Origin: UBA5359 sp028699365 [NCBI: bacterium]
GTDB taxonomy: Bacteria > UBP13 > UBA5359
NCBI GenBank assembly: GCA_028699365.1
Contig: JAQVUQ010000002.1
Location: forward strand, 1 to 25,088
Direction of reading: 5' to 3'
Length of the DNA: 25,088 bases
Below are positions 14,747-22,185 of the stretch, piece after piece. Position 1 is the first letter of the stretch, and every line of letters begins with the position of its first letter. The translations under genes and the position numbers were made by a program. Below the pieces are notes generated by a model that saw only the letters and a program-made list of their open reading frames with translations, made no database searches and had not been told where the DNA came from.

Positions 14747-16421
14747 CACCGGTCTCCTTTCCCTTGTTGCGCAGAGCCATAGCAGCAAGCACAGCGTCAA
14801 TGAGGCGAACGGATAACTCGTCGGACTTCTCTTCAAGAAATTGCATTGCGGTTTTTTCTGAAATGAGATGGCCTCGCTGTGCTATTACTGTTGCCTGTAG
14901 CCAATCGAGAACTTTGCCTTTGTCGCTTGCATCTACCAACCATTTGGACAAACTGAGTTTTCCACAGTTTATTTTGATAGAGCATCGGTCCAATTGATCC
15001 ATGGCGGTCCGCTTCAAGCGTTTGTCGTTATTATTTTGTTGTAACCAGTCCTTGATTATTCCAATTGCTCTTTGAGGGTTCTCCCGCAGGGGAACTCGTA
15101 ATCGGCCTAAGAGACTTGTGGTGGGAATATTGTCAGCAGTTTTTGCAATTAGCGCTGCCGTCTCTTCAATTCGTCTTATAATCTGTGCATCAATAATACG
15201 ACCTTCGATAAAGGAAACGAGTTGTGGTGCTTTGTTTCCCAACTCAGAGCTTAGTGATATTTTGTCTGGCCGGTATAGAGAGATCTTCCGCAAAGGCTCC
15301 TTAAGAAATAACAACCGGCCATAACCTTCCCCTTTGCGTTCACCTATACCTTCATGTTCGATATTGTGCAAATCATTTATAGGAATTGACTGATTTGCTT
15401 TAAGCACGATAACCGAACCGGCGGCAGCAGCCAAAACTTGAGGAGTCTCAAGCCGCCATTTGCGATTGAACCCGCCAAGGGTTTCAAAAGTCCACCGTCT
15501 GCAAACCGGTTTCGCTCTATTATTCAGAGCCCGGCCGACCTCCTCCTCCAAACCACCTGGATCAATCTGACCTGTTACCGGATCACGCACGATACAAGCC
15601 GAAATCAGAAGCAAGCGAAATTCCGTGCCTGGTTCAATATCACAGTTTACAAGTTGAAATCCTTCCCCTCCGCTACCTTCGATTTCGCATTTCCGACGCT
15701 CTTCCCATTCTATTTGAGTCATGCCTCCATAACCTGCACGCCGGGATCTGCCGATGAGGATCAACTCCCCCAGCAGTTCTTGAACCAGTTTAGCAAGTTG
15801 TCCACATTTCTCCTCTGAATCGCCATGTACTTGAATCAGACCTTTGAAGGATTGGCCGGCATCAAGAGATTCGAAGGCAAAGACTGCCCCGTGAGTATGG
15901 CCCTGCTTGTCCTTCCATGCGCAACCTTTCTTACGGTCTTGCTGATGATGAATGCGAGTGCTCATCGTCGGTTGGACCAGGGTTAGACGAGATGAGCCGA
16001 TGGTAAGAAAACTTTCCATGATTGGCGCCAGTTGTTCTTTCGGCCAATATTCAACTAAATCCCTGTTTTGCGAAGGACGTTCGTCGTACGAGGCAAGATC
16101 CCTGGCTATAATTTTTGCTTGGTTTTCTTGCATATCCTTTTCTCGCCGCACGGAAACCGGCATCGGTAAAGCACGCCGGTCACTCTGGGCCGGATAGGCG
16201 TGCAGATATCGCACCGTGCCACTCAAAACCAGATTATAAAACTCCTGTTGCTTGGATACATCCGTACCTGGATCGCCAAGGATCTTGGCCATTGCCCCAC
16301 GCACAGCAGCGCCTGGAATAAACGGCAGGCTTAGAGAACTGTTCGGGTCCCCCCCCAAAGCCGTGATAATTGCCGGGGAGTTCAGCGTTAGTGTATAAGG
16401 CAAGTATTGATAACAGCTCAT
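14739..16421 (-). CDS. csx10: Csx10 (Cas5-like) with C-terminal helical extension
   Basis: The 560-residue protein begins with a Csx10-type RAMP domain: PYTLTLNSPAIITALGG, then FIPGAAVRGAMAKIL (34-48) and the glycine-rich GRSRRAGYGG (224-233). A second RAMP half ends in IGERKGEGYGRLLF (359-372). Csx10 holds the crRNA 5' handle in III-D complexes. From about residue 400 to the end there are some 160 residues of mostly helical, charged sequence (IIRRIEETAALIAKTAD, then further helices), longer than I expect for Csx10. This may be a fused Cas11-like small subunit, since the operon has no separate one. The ATG has AAGGAGG upstream and overlaps the preceding stop by four bases. Confidence 0.85.
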   Translation of the reverse strand: MSCYQYLPYTLTLNSPAIITALGGDPNSSLSLPFIPGAAVRGAMAKILGDPGTDVSKQQEFYNLVLSGTVRYLHAYPAQSDRRALPMPVSVRREKDMQENQAKIIARDLASYDERPSQNRDLVEYWPKEQLAPIMESFLTIGSSRLTLVQPTMSTRIHHQQDRKKGCAWKDKQGHTHGAVFAFESLDAGQSFKGLIQVHGDSEEKCGQLAKLVQELLGELILIGRSRRAGYGGMTQIEWEERRKCEIEGSGGEGFQLVNCDIEPGTEFRLLLISACIVRDPVTGQIDPGGLEEEVGRALNNRAKPVCRRWTFETLGGFNRKWRLETPQVLAAAAGSVIVLKANQSIPINDLHNIEHEGIGERKGEGYGRLLFLKEPLRKISLYRPDKISLSSELGNKAPQLVSFIEGRIIDAQIIRRIEETAALIAKTADNIPTTSLLGRLRVPLRENPQRAIGIIKDWLQQNNNDKRLKRTAMDQLDRCSIKINCGKLSLSKWLVDASDKGKVLDWLQATVIAQRGHLISEKTAMQFLEEKSDELSVRLIDAVLAAMALRNKGKETGDE

Positions 16422-17053
16422 ACTGATCCTCCTTCTGCCACCTGCTTGGTTTTCTCCAATTCGCCGTTCAATGACAGAAGAACATGGCCTCGACCACGGT
16501 TGCGGGCTAGTCCTGCGTGACGTGTCGCCAAGAGAGTCAGAGCCAAACAGCGAATATCATCGGCGCCAGGTGTGGCTATCCAAAAGAGGGGAGCATGAAA
16601 TGTCAAACCACGAATAAGCACACGAACCGAACGAAGGGTCGTTTTCGCCGGAACGCCGGTTCCACGCTCCTCGGAAGTCTGCTGCCGAACATCGGTGAAC
16701 GCTTCCAACACAGCCATCAATGGAATGGGATGGTTATTCCGCATTTCTGCTGTCTCAACCCATTGTCGGGTATCCTTATCCACCACCGCATTGCCGATCC
16801 ACAGGATTGAGCGTTCCTCCGTATCTGCTTCCAGGCCGAATACCCGCTCCGCCGCTTCGATCAATTCCGGGAAACAGTGCCACATGGAAAGCCAGGAATC
16901 CCGCAGGAGCCCACGAAGCGTCTTACCGCCTAAAAAAGGAAGACCCAGATCGTCGTGTTCCCCCTCCATGTCAACCACCCCGGCTGTGCCTTCACCCCTG
17001 CTGAAAGTGGTGTCGGAAAGAAGCTCTATTTGTATAAATTGATTCCGGCTCAT
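16418..17053 (-). CDS. Single-domain Cas7 (Csm3-like) RAMP subunit
   Basis: This 211-residue RAMP protein has TTFSRGEGTAGVVDMEG, with Asp28 at the position of the Csm3 catalytic Asp, then LPFLGGKTLRGLLRD (38-52), the thumb-like FTDVRQQT and the glycine-rich loop GLARNRGRGHV near the C-terminus. It is a normal-sized Cas7 backbone subunit for a type III complex, likely binding guide and cutting target RNA. Its ATG overlaps the cas10 stop (ATGA) and has GAGGAAAAGCT before it. Its own stop overlaps csx10 by the same four bases. The tight overlaps argue for coupled, roughly stoichiometric synthesis of the complex. Confidence 0.88.
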   Translation of the reverse strand: MSRNQFIQIELLSDTTFSRGEGTAGVVDMEGEHDDLGLPFLGGKTLRGLLRDSWLSMWHCFPELIEAAERVFGLEADTEERSILWIGNAVVDKDTRQWVETAEMRNNHPIPLMAVLEAFTDVRQQTSEERGTGVPAKTTLRSVRVLIRGLTFHAPLFWIATPGADDIRCLALTLLATRHAGLARNRGRGHVLLSLNGELEKTKQVAEGGSV

Positions 17054-18624
17054 AGCTTTTCCTCGTTTCCCTGATCACGGTCATCCGGCTTTAGGACAAG
17101 ATGCAGATCAAGCAACTCCAGTGCATCTAAAAGCGGCGTACGAGATTCGGCGAGAAATCCATTTTCAATCTCCTGCGGCAGTTGGAGGTTTTCATCCACT
17201 ACCTGCCATGCATCAAGTGACGCTCTGACGTATTCCGGTCCTTCTCTTACCAGCTTGTAAAACGATTTAACCTTGTTCCGACGTTCGGACCATCGTACAC
17301 CCCGCAAGCCGACTTGCAGGTCATCCAGAAGCGTATTGGACAGCCAATTCCAGGATTCCGCCCTGTTTTTGCCAACGTTCAATCGATATGGCCGACAAGT
17401 GAGTTGATGTCCATTTGCCCGATATTGCTTCTCACGTATGCTGGACACGCTTTCACCCGGGCGGCTGGCTCCAACATGCCAATCCAAGGCACAGTCAGGA
17501 TCGTTTTTCTCTTTTAACATGCACTTGGCAGATGCGCACAGGCTTTCAGCCAATTTGTAAGCCCTGATAAACGGCGCATGGCCACGAACAATAGCAACCC
17601 CTGCGCAAGCAGAGATTTTCCCAAGCTGCGGAATGGTACTTCTGTCAAATATAGAAAGTATCGTTTCTGCCAAGTCCAGAGCGATGCGACCATCGCAAAC
17701 AAAAGTCAAGTCGTCGCCGCCGAGCAATATGGGGCGCAAGGGAAGCATCCAATCGTCATCAACTTTGGTCAACCGGAAGTCTAACCCGGCTGGTTGTCCG
17801 GTTATCCTCATCGATTCTTCATCATCTTCAACAGTTTCCTTTATTGCTTGACGGACCCGGTCCACCGCAGCTTGAAAGGCTTCCCGACCCAGCCTGTCAA
17901 TAGCTTGCGACCAGTCGCGGTATTCCAGTTCGACATCCGCATCCTTCACGCCGTTTTCAGCCTTTGTCGATAACCACTCGGCAATCTTCCGACCAACCCC
18001 GTTTCCATCAACATGCACCACACCGATCAGACTCGTTTCCCCATAGGTACGGCCAAGCTGATCCAATTCAAGGGGAAAAGCAAATCCTGGATACTTATGC
18101 AAAAACGACGCCCACCTTGTACCAGCATTATCGCTCTTCTCCCGGCGCTTTAATACTTCTTTTGAAAGCGGAACAGCCGGATCTTTTTCATCAAACCCGG
18201 TTGCAGGCAGACCGGTTTCATGACAGGCAGCGGTTACGGATAGACCTAGAAGGGGTGAGGCTGGAATACGTTCGGTTTTCATCCTTGCCAATTCAACCTG
18301 GATTTCCTGGAGCACCTTTGCCAATCCGCCATCTTTAAAAGATCTGTGCACCACAACAACTTCCAGACCTGGCACCTTGTCATGCAAACTGCGGGTATAG
18401 AGGGATGTAAACTTACAAGCCTTATCGATGGACTCAAACTTAACGATGACGTTGCCGCCTCCGGCCAGAAGAATATTTTCTTTTGCAACAAGACCATTCA
18501 ATGCTCCATCATTGGAGGTGCTCCAATACACCAACCATGAACCGGCTACCACGTCCCGCAGGCGGTTCGAGGAAAAGACAAATCGTTGCACCCCCGTCAC
18601 ATCAATAGCAGTCAAGACAGGCAT
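17050..18624 (-). CDS. cas10: Compact Cas10 without HD domain, with intact GGDD cyclase motif
   Basis: The 524-residue protein is the large subunit of the type III effector. It starts directly in the first palm domain (TAIDVTGVQRFVFSSNRLRD); the N-terminal HD nuclease of many Cas10 proteins is absent. The first-palm hallmark VHVDGNGVG lies at 203-211 and the second-palm cyclase motif GGDD at 302-305 (LLGGDDLTFVCDGRIA). A helical C-terminal part follows. By family knowledge the GGDD palm makes cyclic oligoadenylates when target RNA binds, so signalling should work while ssDNA cleavage should not. The ATG is preceded by AGGAGG and lies 12 bases after the CARF gene stop, linking sensor and effector in one transcript. 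Confidence 0.92.
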   Translation of the reverse strand: MPVLTAIDVTGVQRFVFSSNRLRDVVAGSWLVYWSTSNDGALNGLVAKENILLAGGGNVIVKFESIDKACKFTSLYTRSLHDKVPGLEVVVVHRSFKDGGLAKVLQEIQVELARMKTERIPASPLLGLSVTAACHETGLPATGFDEKDPAVPLSKEVLKRREKSDNAGTRWASFLHKYPGFAFPLELDQLGRTYGETSLIGVVHVDGNGVGRKIAEWLSTKAENGVKDADVELEYRDWSQAIDRLGREAFQAAVDRVRQAIKETVEDDEESMRITGQPAGLDFRLTKVDDDWMLPLRPILLGGDDLTFVCDGRIALDLAETILSIFDRSTIPQLGKISACAGVAIVRGHAPFIRAYKLAESLCASAKCMLKEKNDPDCALDWHVGASRPGESVSSIREKQYRANGHQLTCRPYRLNVGKNRAESWNWLSNTLLDDLQVGLRGVRWSERRNKVKSFYKLVREGPEYVRASLDAWQVVDENLQLPQEIENGFLAESRTPLLDALELLDLHLVLKPDDRDQGNEEKL

Positions 18625-18636
18625 GAGATTTTCCTC

Positions 18637-19947
18637 CTATACTTCGAGCCATTTCTCGAGGGAACTCTTGTTCGGTTTACCATCACTTCCCTCCCATTCC
18701 TTCAAATCACACAGGCCAAAAACTTGCGGCGTATTGGGAGCATCCCAGATATCGGCAACATCGTTTCGTAACTGCTCTACATAGGCGCCCTGGTTATTAC
18801 TGCCATGAAGCAGACAGACCAAAGCGGAACGAGCCAGATCCCCACCCAGTTGGCGGGCACGTATTGCCACTTCAAAGAGTTTAGATTTGCACAATTTGAT
18901 ATCGGTATCTGTGGTGCAGGAAATCACATAAGGCCGATGACCACGAACAATCGCCAAATCTATCTCGAACCCACGACCGTTTGCACGCGTGCAGTTAACA
19001 TTGACAGATACTTCACTTTCTCCCGGTATGCCTCGCACCAATTCACCACACCAGACCTCAAGCCAACCTCCTCCCAAAAAACCACACCATTTTTCGTAAG
19101 TTTTTCTGGTCCATTCATCTTCCGGAAGATGTACGATACTCAAATCAATGTTCAGCAATTCGCTGAGCATAATCGGATTCTGCTTTGCGGTTTTTAGGTC
19201 TAAACGTTTGTCTTTATCATCATTATTATCTTTTTTATGGATGTTATAGAGCCTATCTGTAAGCTCCGGCTCGTTCAAAACCACCTTCAAGATCTTATCG
19301 GCATCCTCAACAGTTGGAGAGGGATCAGCTTTCTCGTCTTTTGATTTGCGATTAATCCCATGCAGCCCAAGAATATCATCCAGTCTTAACTCAAAGTTCT
19401 GCGACAACAACTCGATTTCATAGCCGTCATCAAAACGTAATACACTCCTTCGTTCATCCAGATAAGAAGCCTGTTTATCCCCTCCACCGGCATCTTTAAA
19501 CGCCATCCGGGCATTAGTGGCCATGACTTTGGTGCCTCCGGTGTAATGTAAATGAGCACCTTCTGGAACCACAAGAAAGGCCTCACGCACTCTCGCAGCA
19601 TTGGTCGCATCCCCGATGCATCTTTCATCTATAGATAAGCCCGTGAGTTTTATTTCCAGCCTGTCTTTGAGATTATTCTTTATTTCTTCGGTTTCCGGGC
19701 TGTAAATAAGGCAGACGGATTGGGGTTCGAGGATAAGAGAAGCCAAATAATTAGGGAAAGGATTGGATCCTACAAGCAGATAAAGATAGTCACAGGTCCT
19801 TTGTTGCTTAATCATTCCGTTATAACCCCTCAAAAAATTCAATTTTACCGCATTACCACAACCGGGATGTCTGATAGCAGTGATCTTGCCGAGGATGCGC
19901 ATCTCGTAAGTGGTCTCATCCATAAGTAAAGTATTACTCGCGACCAT
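18637..19947 (-). CDS. CARF-domain effector nuclease, Card1/Can2-like, with altered active-site motif
   Basis: The 436-residue protein is the first gene of the type III operon. Its N-terminal CARF domain has LLVGSNPFPNYLASLIL (near 59) and HYTGGTKVMATNARMAF (134-150), the ligand-binding signature of Card1/Can2 (DUF1887-like) proteins that sense cyclic oligoadenylate. The C-terminal PD-(D/E)XK domain has GGWLEVW (near 294), FEIDLAIVRG (327-336) and YVISCTTDTD. In relatives the last motif is usually ECKT or ISCKT; here the Lys is Thr345, so catalysis may be lost or another Lys (about 351-356) may substitute. I start at ATG 19947, which has GAGG upstream, rather than an in-frame ATG at 20070 that has no good site. 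Confidence 0.88.
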   Translation of the reverse strand: MVASNTLLMDETTYEMRILGKITAIRHPGCGNAVKLNFLRGYNGMIKQQRTCDYLYLLVGSNPFPNYLASLILEPQSVCLIYSPETEEIKNNLKDRLEIKLTGLSIDERCIGDATNAARVREAFLVVPEGAHLHYTGGTKVMATNARMAFKDAGGGDKQASYLDERRSVLRFDDGYEIELLSQNFELRLDDILGLHGINRKSKDEKADPSPTVEDADKILKVVLNEPELTDRLYNIHKKDNNDDKDKRLDLKTAKQNPIMLSELLNIDLSIVHLPEDEWTRKTYEKWCGFLGGGWLEVWCGELVRGIPGESEVSVNVNCTRANGRGFEIDLAIVRGHRPYVISCTTDTDIKLCKSKLFEVAIRARQLGGDLARSALVCLLHGSNNQGAYVEQLRNDVADIWDAPNTPQVFGLCDLKEWEGSDGKPNKSSLEKWLEV

Positions 19948-20109
19948 TATTTCCTCACTTCTGCCTCCATGACTTCCCTGGAAAGTCGGCTCAGAGATTG
20001 TGCTCTGCTTGCAGTGTAACTGTGGTCTGAAGTATAAGCCAAGCAGAGAAATTAAGCATCCCAGTCTCAACTATAATCGAATGATAACAAGCAAAAAGAC
20101 ACTCATTTA

Positions 20110-20139
20110 ATGTTACCAGCCAAACAAGCGCTAAGTCAA
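20110..20139 (-). promoter_or_regulatory. Weak candidate promoter of the type III-D operon
   Basis: On the minus strand TTGACT (20134-20139) and TAACAT (20110-20115) are 18 bp apart. It would leave a leader of about 150 bases before the CARF gene. The rest of 19948-20199 shows no gene. The call is by eye; the -10 box is poor. Confidence 0.35.
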
Positions 20140-20199
20140 ACAATTTAAAATGTGCTCGCATTCATTGCTACTCATATATCTTACTATAAGCAACCCAGA

Positions 20200-20228
20200 T
20201 TTACACTCCCCACATTTCATGCTAAAAT
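20200..20228 (+). promoter_or_regulatory. Promoter of the Fic gene
   Basis: TTTACA (20200-20205) and TAAAAT (20223-20228) are 17 bp apart, each one base off the sigma-70 consensus. Transcription would start just inside the repeats at 20231-20285, upstream of the Fic start. Confidence 0.65.
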
Positions 20229-20230
20229 TT

Positions 20231-20285
20231 TATCGGCAATATATCGGCAATAATTATGATTTTATCGGCAATGAAATTATGATTT
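20231..20285 (+). repeat. Operator-like direct repeats upstream of Fic
   Basis: TATCGGCAAT occurs three times (20231-20240, 20242-20251, 20263-20272), and AATTATGATTT occurs twice between and after them (20252-20262, 20275-20285). The copies lie immediately downstream of the Fic promoter, where a bound protein would block transcription. The Fic protein itself ends in a winged-helix-like region and is the obvious candidate regulator; that link is inference. Confidence 0.75.
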
Positions 20286-20297
20286 GAGAGGCTTTAA

Positions 20298-21401
20298 ATG
20301 AAAAAATCCGTTTGCTGGCAGCCAGTGTACACCCTTACAACATCCATCGCCCGGAATCTGCTGGATATAGAGACCGCCCGGGTTGTGCTGGACAAAACGC
20401 CGCTGCCTGCAGCGATTCAAATAGAATTGTCCCGCAAGGCACGTATCAGGTCTACCCATTATTCCACCAGCATTGAAGGAAACCGCTTGACCATCCAGGA
20501 GGCTGAGGATGTCATATCGCAACGGCATAAGAAGTTCCTGGGACGAGAGCGTGATATCCTTGAAGTAAAAAATTACTGGAACGCTTTGGCTCGCGTGGAG
20601 GAATGGGCGGCAACGGGCAAGCCCGTCAGTGAAGATATAATCAGGCGTATCTACACTATATTGATCAAAGGCATCAAAACAAAGCCCTTACCTTATCGTG
20701 ACGGTCATAATATCATTCGCGATTCCCTTTCCGGCGGCATAGTTTACCTGCCCCCCGAAACACACGATGTCCCCGTCCTGATGGGTGAGATGGTGGAATG
20801 GATTGAAAAATCGGAAAAAGAGAGGGTTCCGGCCGCAATTATCGCCGGCCTGGCTCACTATCAGTTTGTTACTATACACCCGTTTTATGACGGTAACGGC
20901 CGCACCGCACGATTGCTGGCTACATTCATACTTCAAAAGATGGGATACGGTATGAACGGACTGTACTCTCTTGAGGAATACCACTCGCACGACCTTGAGG
21001 CCTATTACCGGGCACTGGATACGGGTAACCACCATAACTACTATATGGGGAGAGCAAAAGCGGACCTGACCGGTTGGCTGGAATACTTTACCGGAGCTTT
21101 GACCCTGGCATTATCAAAGGCAAAGGAAGAGGCCCTGCAATACCTGAAAACGGGGGGCGGCACGGAAAACATACGTGCCACTACCCTGCATAAACTGGAT
21201 CACCGAGCGCGTCTGGTAAGAGGTTTGTTCGAGCAACAGGAATTGATCACTTCCAACGATGTAGTCATAGCTTTGGGACTATCAGCCAGAATGGCCAGGG
21301 TTCTGTTGAAAGAGTGGGTTGCGGCTGGATGGCTGGTGATAGCCAGTCCCTCCAACCGCACCAGAAGCTATGCTTTGAAAGCTAACCGGCTTGACGAGTA
21401 G
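20298..21401 (+). CDS. Fic-family protein (probable AMP transferase) with N-terminal inhibitory helix
   Basis: The 367-residue protein carries the complete Fic motif HPFYDGNGRTAR (194-205), whose His is the catalytic base for transfer of AMP from ATP to protein hydroxyls. An inhibitory motif STSIEGN (56-62) precedes the Fic core and matches the (S/T)xxxE(G/N) signature of class II, self-inhibited Fic proteins. The C-terminal part (about 290-367: HKLDHRARLVRGLFEQ, then ITSNDVVIALGLSARMARVLLKEWVAAGWL) looks like a winged helix. The ATG follows GAGAGG. It is transcribed away from the type III operon and ends two bases from the convergent TPR-like gene. The target is unknown; a link to CRISPR defence is not supported beyond proximity. 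Confidence 0.93.
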   Translation: MKKSVCWQPVYTLTTSIARNLLDIETARVVLDKTPLPAAIQIELSRKARIRSTHYSTSIEGNRLTIQEAEDVISQRHKKFLGRERDILEVKNYWNALARVEEWAATGKPVSEDIIRRIYTILIKGIKTKPLPYRDGHNIIRDSLSGGIVYLPPETHDVPVLMGEMVEWIEKSEKERVPAAIIAGLAHYQFVTIHPFYDGNGRTARLLATFILQKMGYGMNGLYSLEEYHSHDLEAYYRALDTGNHHNYYMGRAKADLTGWLEYFTGALTLALSKAKEEALQYLKTGGGTENIRATTLHKLDHRARLVRGLFEQQELITSNDVVIALGLSARMARVLLKEWVAAGWLVIASPSNRTRSYALKANRLDE

Positions 21402-21403
21402 CC

Positions 21404-22081
21404 CTACTTCAACCCCGCCCTGATCTTAGCCGCCAACGCCCCGGCCTTGGCGGCTTCATCAGGCTTGCCTTCATAGGAATATACCCATCTCAGGCCCAGC
21501 GCCGCCCTGGAGGCTTCCATGCTGCCGGGTGCTTCTGCTATTATCGCATTGAACAACGCCACGGCTTTTTCCGGCTGGCCGAATCTCCAGTAAAGCTGAG
21601 CCAGTTTGCGCTTGCCTTCAGGGCCTTCTATTTTCTTCCGGGCAGCTTCCTGTGACTTATAGTATCCGGCAAAATACTCGGTTTTTTCAATCAGACCATC
21701 CATGTCGGCGATATCGGTGCTGCCGGGCGCCTCCTTGATCAACCTGGCTTTACAGGCTCTGGCCGCAGTCAGGGCGCCGTCAAAATCGGCCGTCAGCAGC
21801 CCGGCCTCCACCAGCATGGTGGTGGCATCGACATCAAGATCAAGAGGCGGCCTGGCTTTGAGAACCTCTCCGGCTATGGCGGCGGCCTTTCGTACGGATG
21901 CCGCATCGGTACGGCCGATAAGAGGCGCTGCCTCCGCCAGCTTCGTCTCCAGGGATGTCGGGCCGGCCTGGACGGAGGCCGTATGCCATATCGTGCGCCC
22001 AAAACCCGACACGCCGCATATCGTTAAAAAGAGGACGATCAGGCCCAGGGAAACTCCTAACAAGGCTTTTTTGATGCTCAT
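21404..22081 (-). CDS. Membrane-anchored TPR-like protein of unknown function
   Basis: The product is 225 residues when started at ATG 22081, which lies seven bases after GGAGG; two in-frame ATGs upstream are too close to that site or lack one. Residues about 6-25 (ALLGVSLGLIVLFLTICGVS) form one hydrophobic segment, a signal anchor, leaving an exported helical domain rich in Ala. A TPR-like unit is visible near the C-terminus (LAQLYWRFGQPEKAVALFNA, followed by IIAEAPGS), and earlier helices may be degenerate TPRs. Such domains bind proteins, but no partner is evident. It follows tsaD on the same strand, though it seems to have its own promoter. Confidence 0.8.
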   Translation of the reverse strand: MSIKKALLGVSLGLIVLFLTICGVSGFGRTIWHTASVQAGPTSLETKLAEAAPLIGRTDAASVRKAAAIAGEVLKARPPLDLDVDATTMLVEAGLLTADFDGALTAARACKARLIKEAPGSTDIADMDGLIEKTEYFAGYYKSQEAARKKIEGPEGKRKLAQLYWRFGQPEKAVALFNAIIAEAPGSMEASRAALGLRWVYSYEGKPDEAAKAGALAAKIRAGLK

Positions 22082-22144
22082 ATTCATGCCTCCCTGCATG
22101 GATTTGTTTATGCTGAAAAACAGCTTTTCAAGTAGTATTGTTTA

Positions 22145-22174
22145 ATAATAGCATCGGATAACAGGTTATGACAA
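22145..22174 (-). promoter_or_regulatory. Promoter of the TPR-like gene
   Basis: On the minus strand TTGTCA (22169-22174) and TATTAT (22145-22150) are 18 bp apart, each one base off consensus. They lie in the 104-base gap between tsaD and the TPR-like gene. Confidence 0.55.
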
Positions 22175-22185
22175 GCAAACTCTTC

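Noticed and set aside
19948-20199. A second CRISPR array or small RNA gene upstream of the type III operon
   Set aside because: No repeats with spacer-like intervals and no stable GC-rich fold are visible there; the only repeats are the short operator-like ones beside the Fic gene.
20298-21401. The Fic protein as the toxin of a toxin-antitoxin pair or as a CRISPR accessory effector
   Set aside because: It carries its own inhibitory motif, no antitoxin gene lies beside it, and it is divergent from the III-D operon with a separate promoter.
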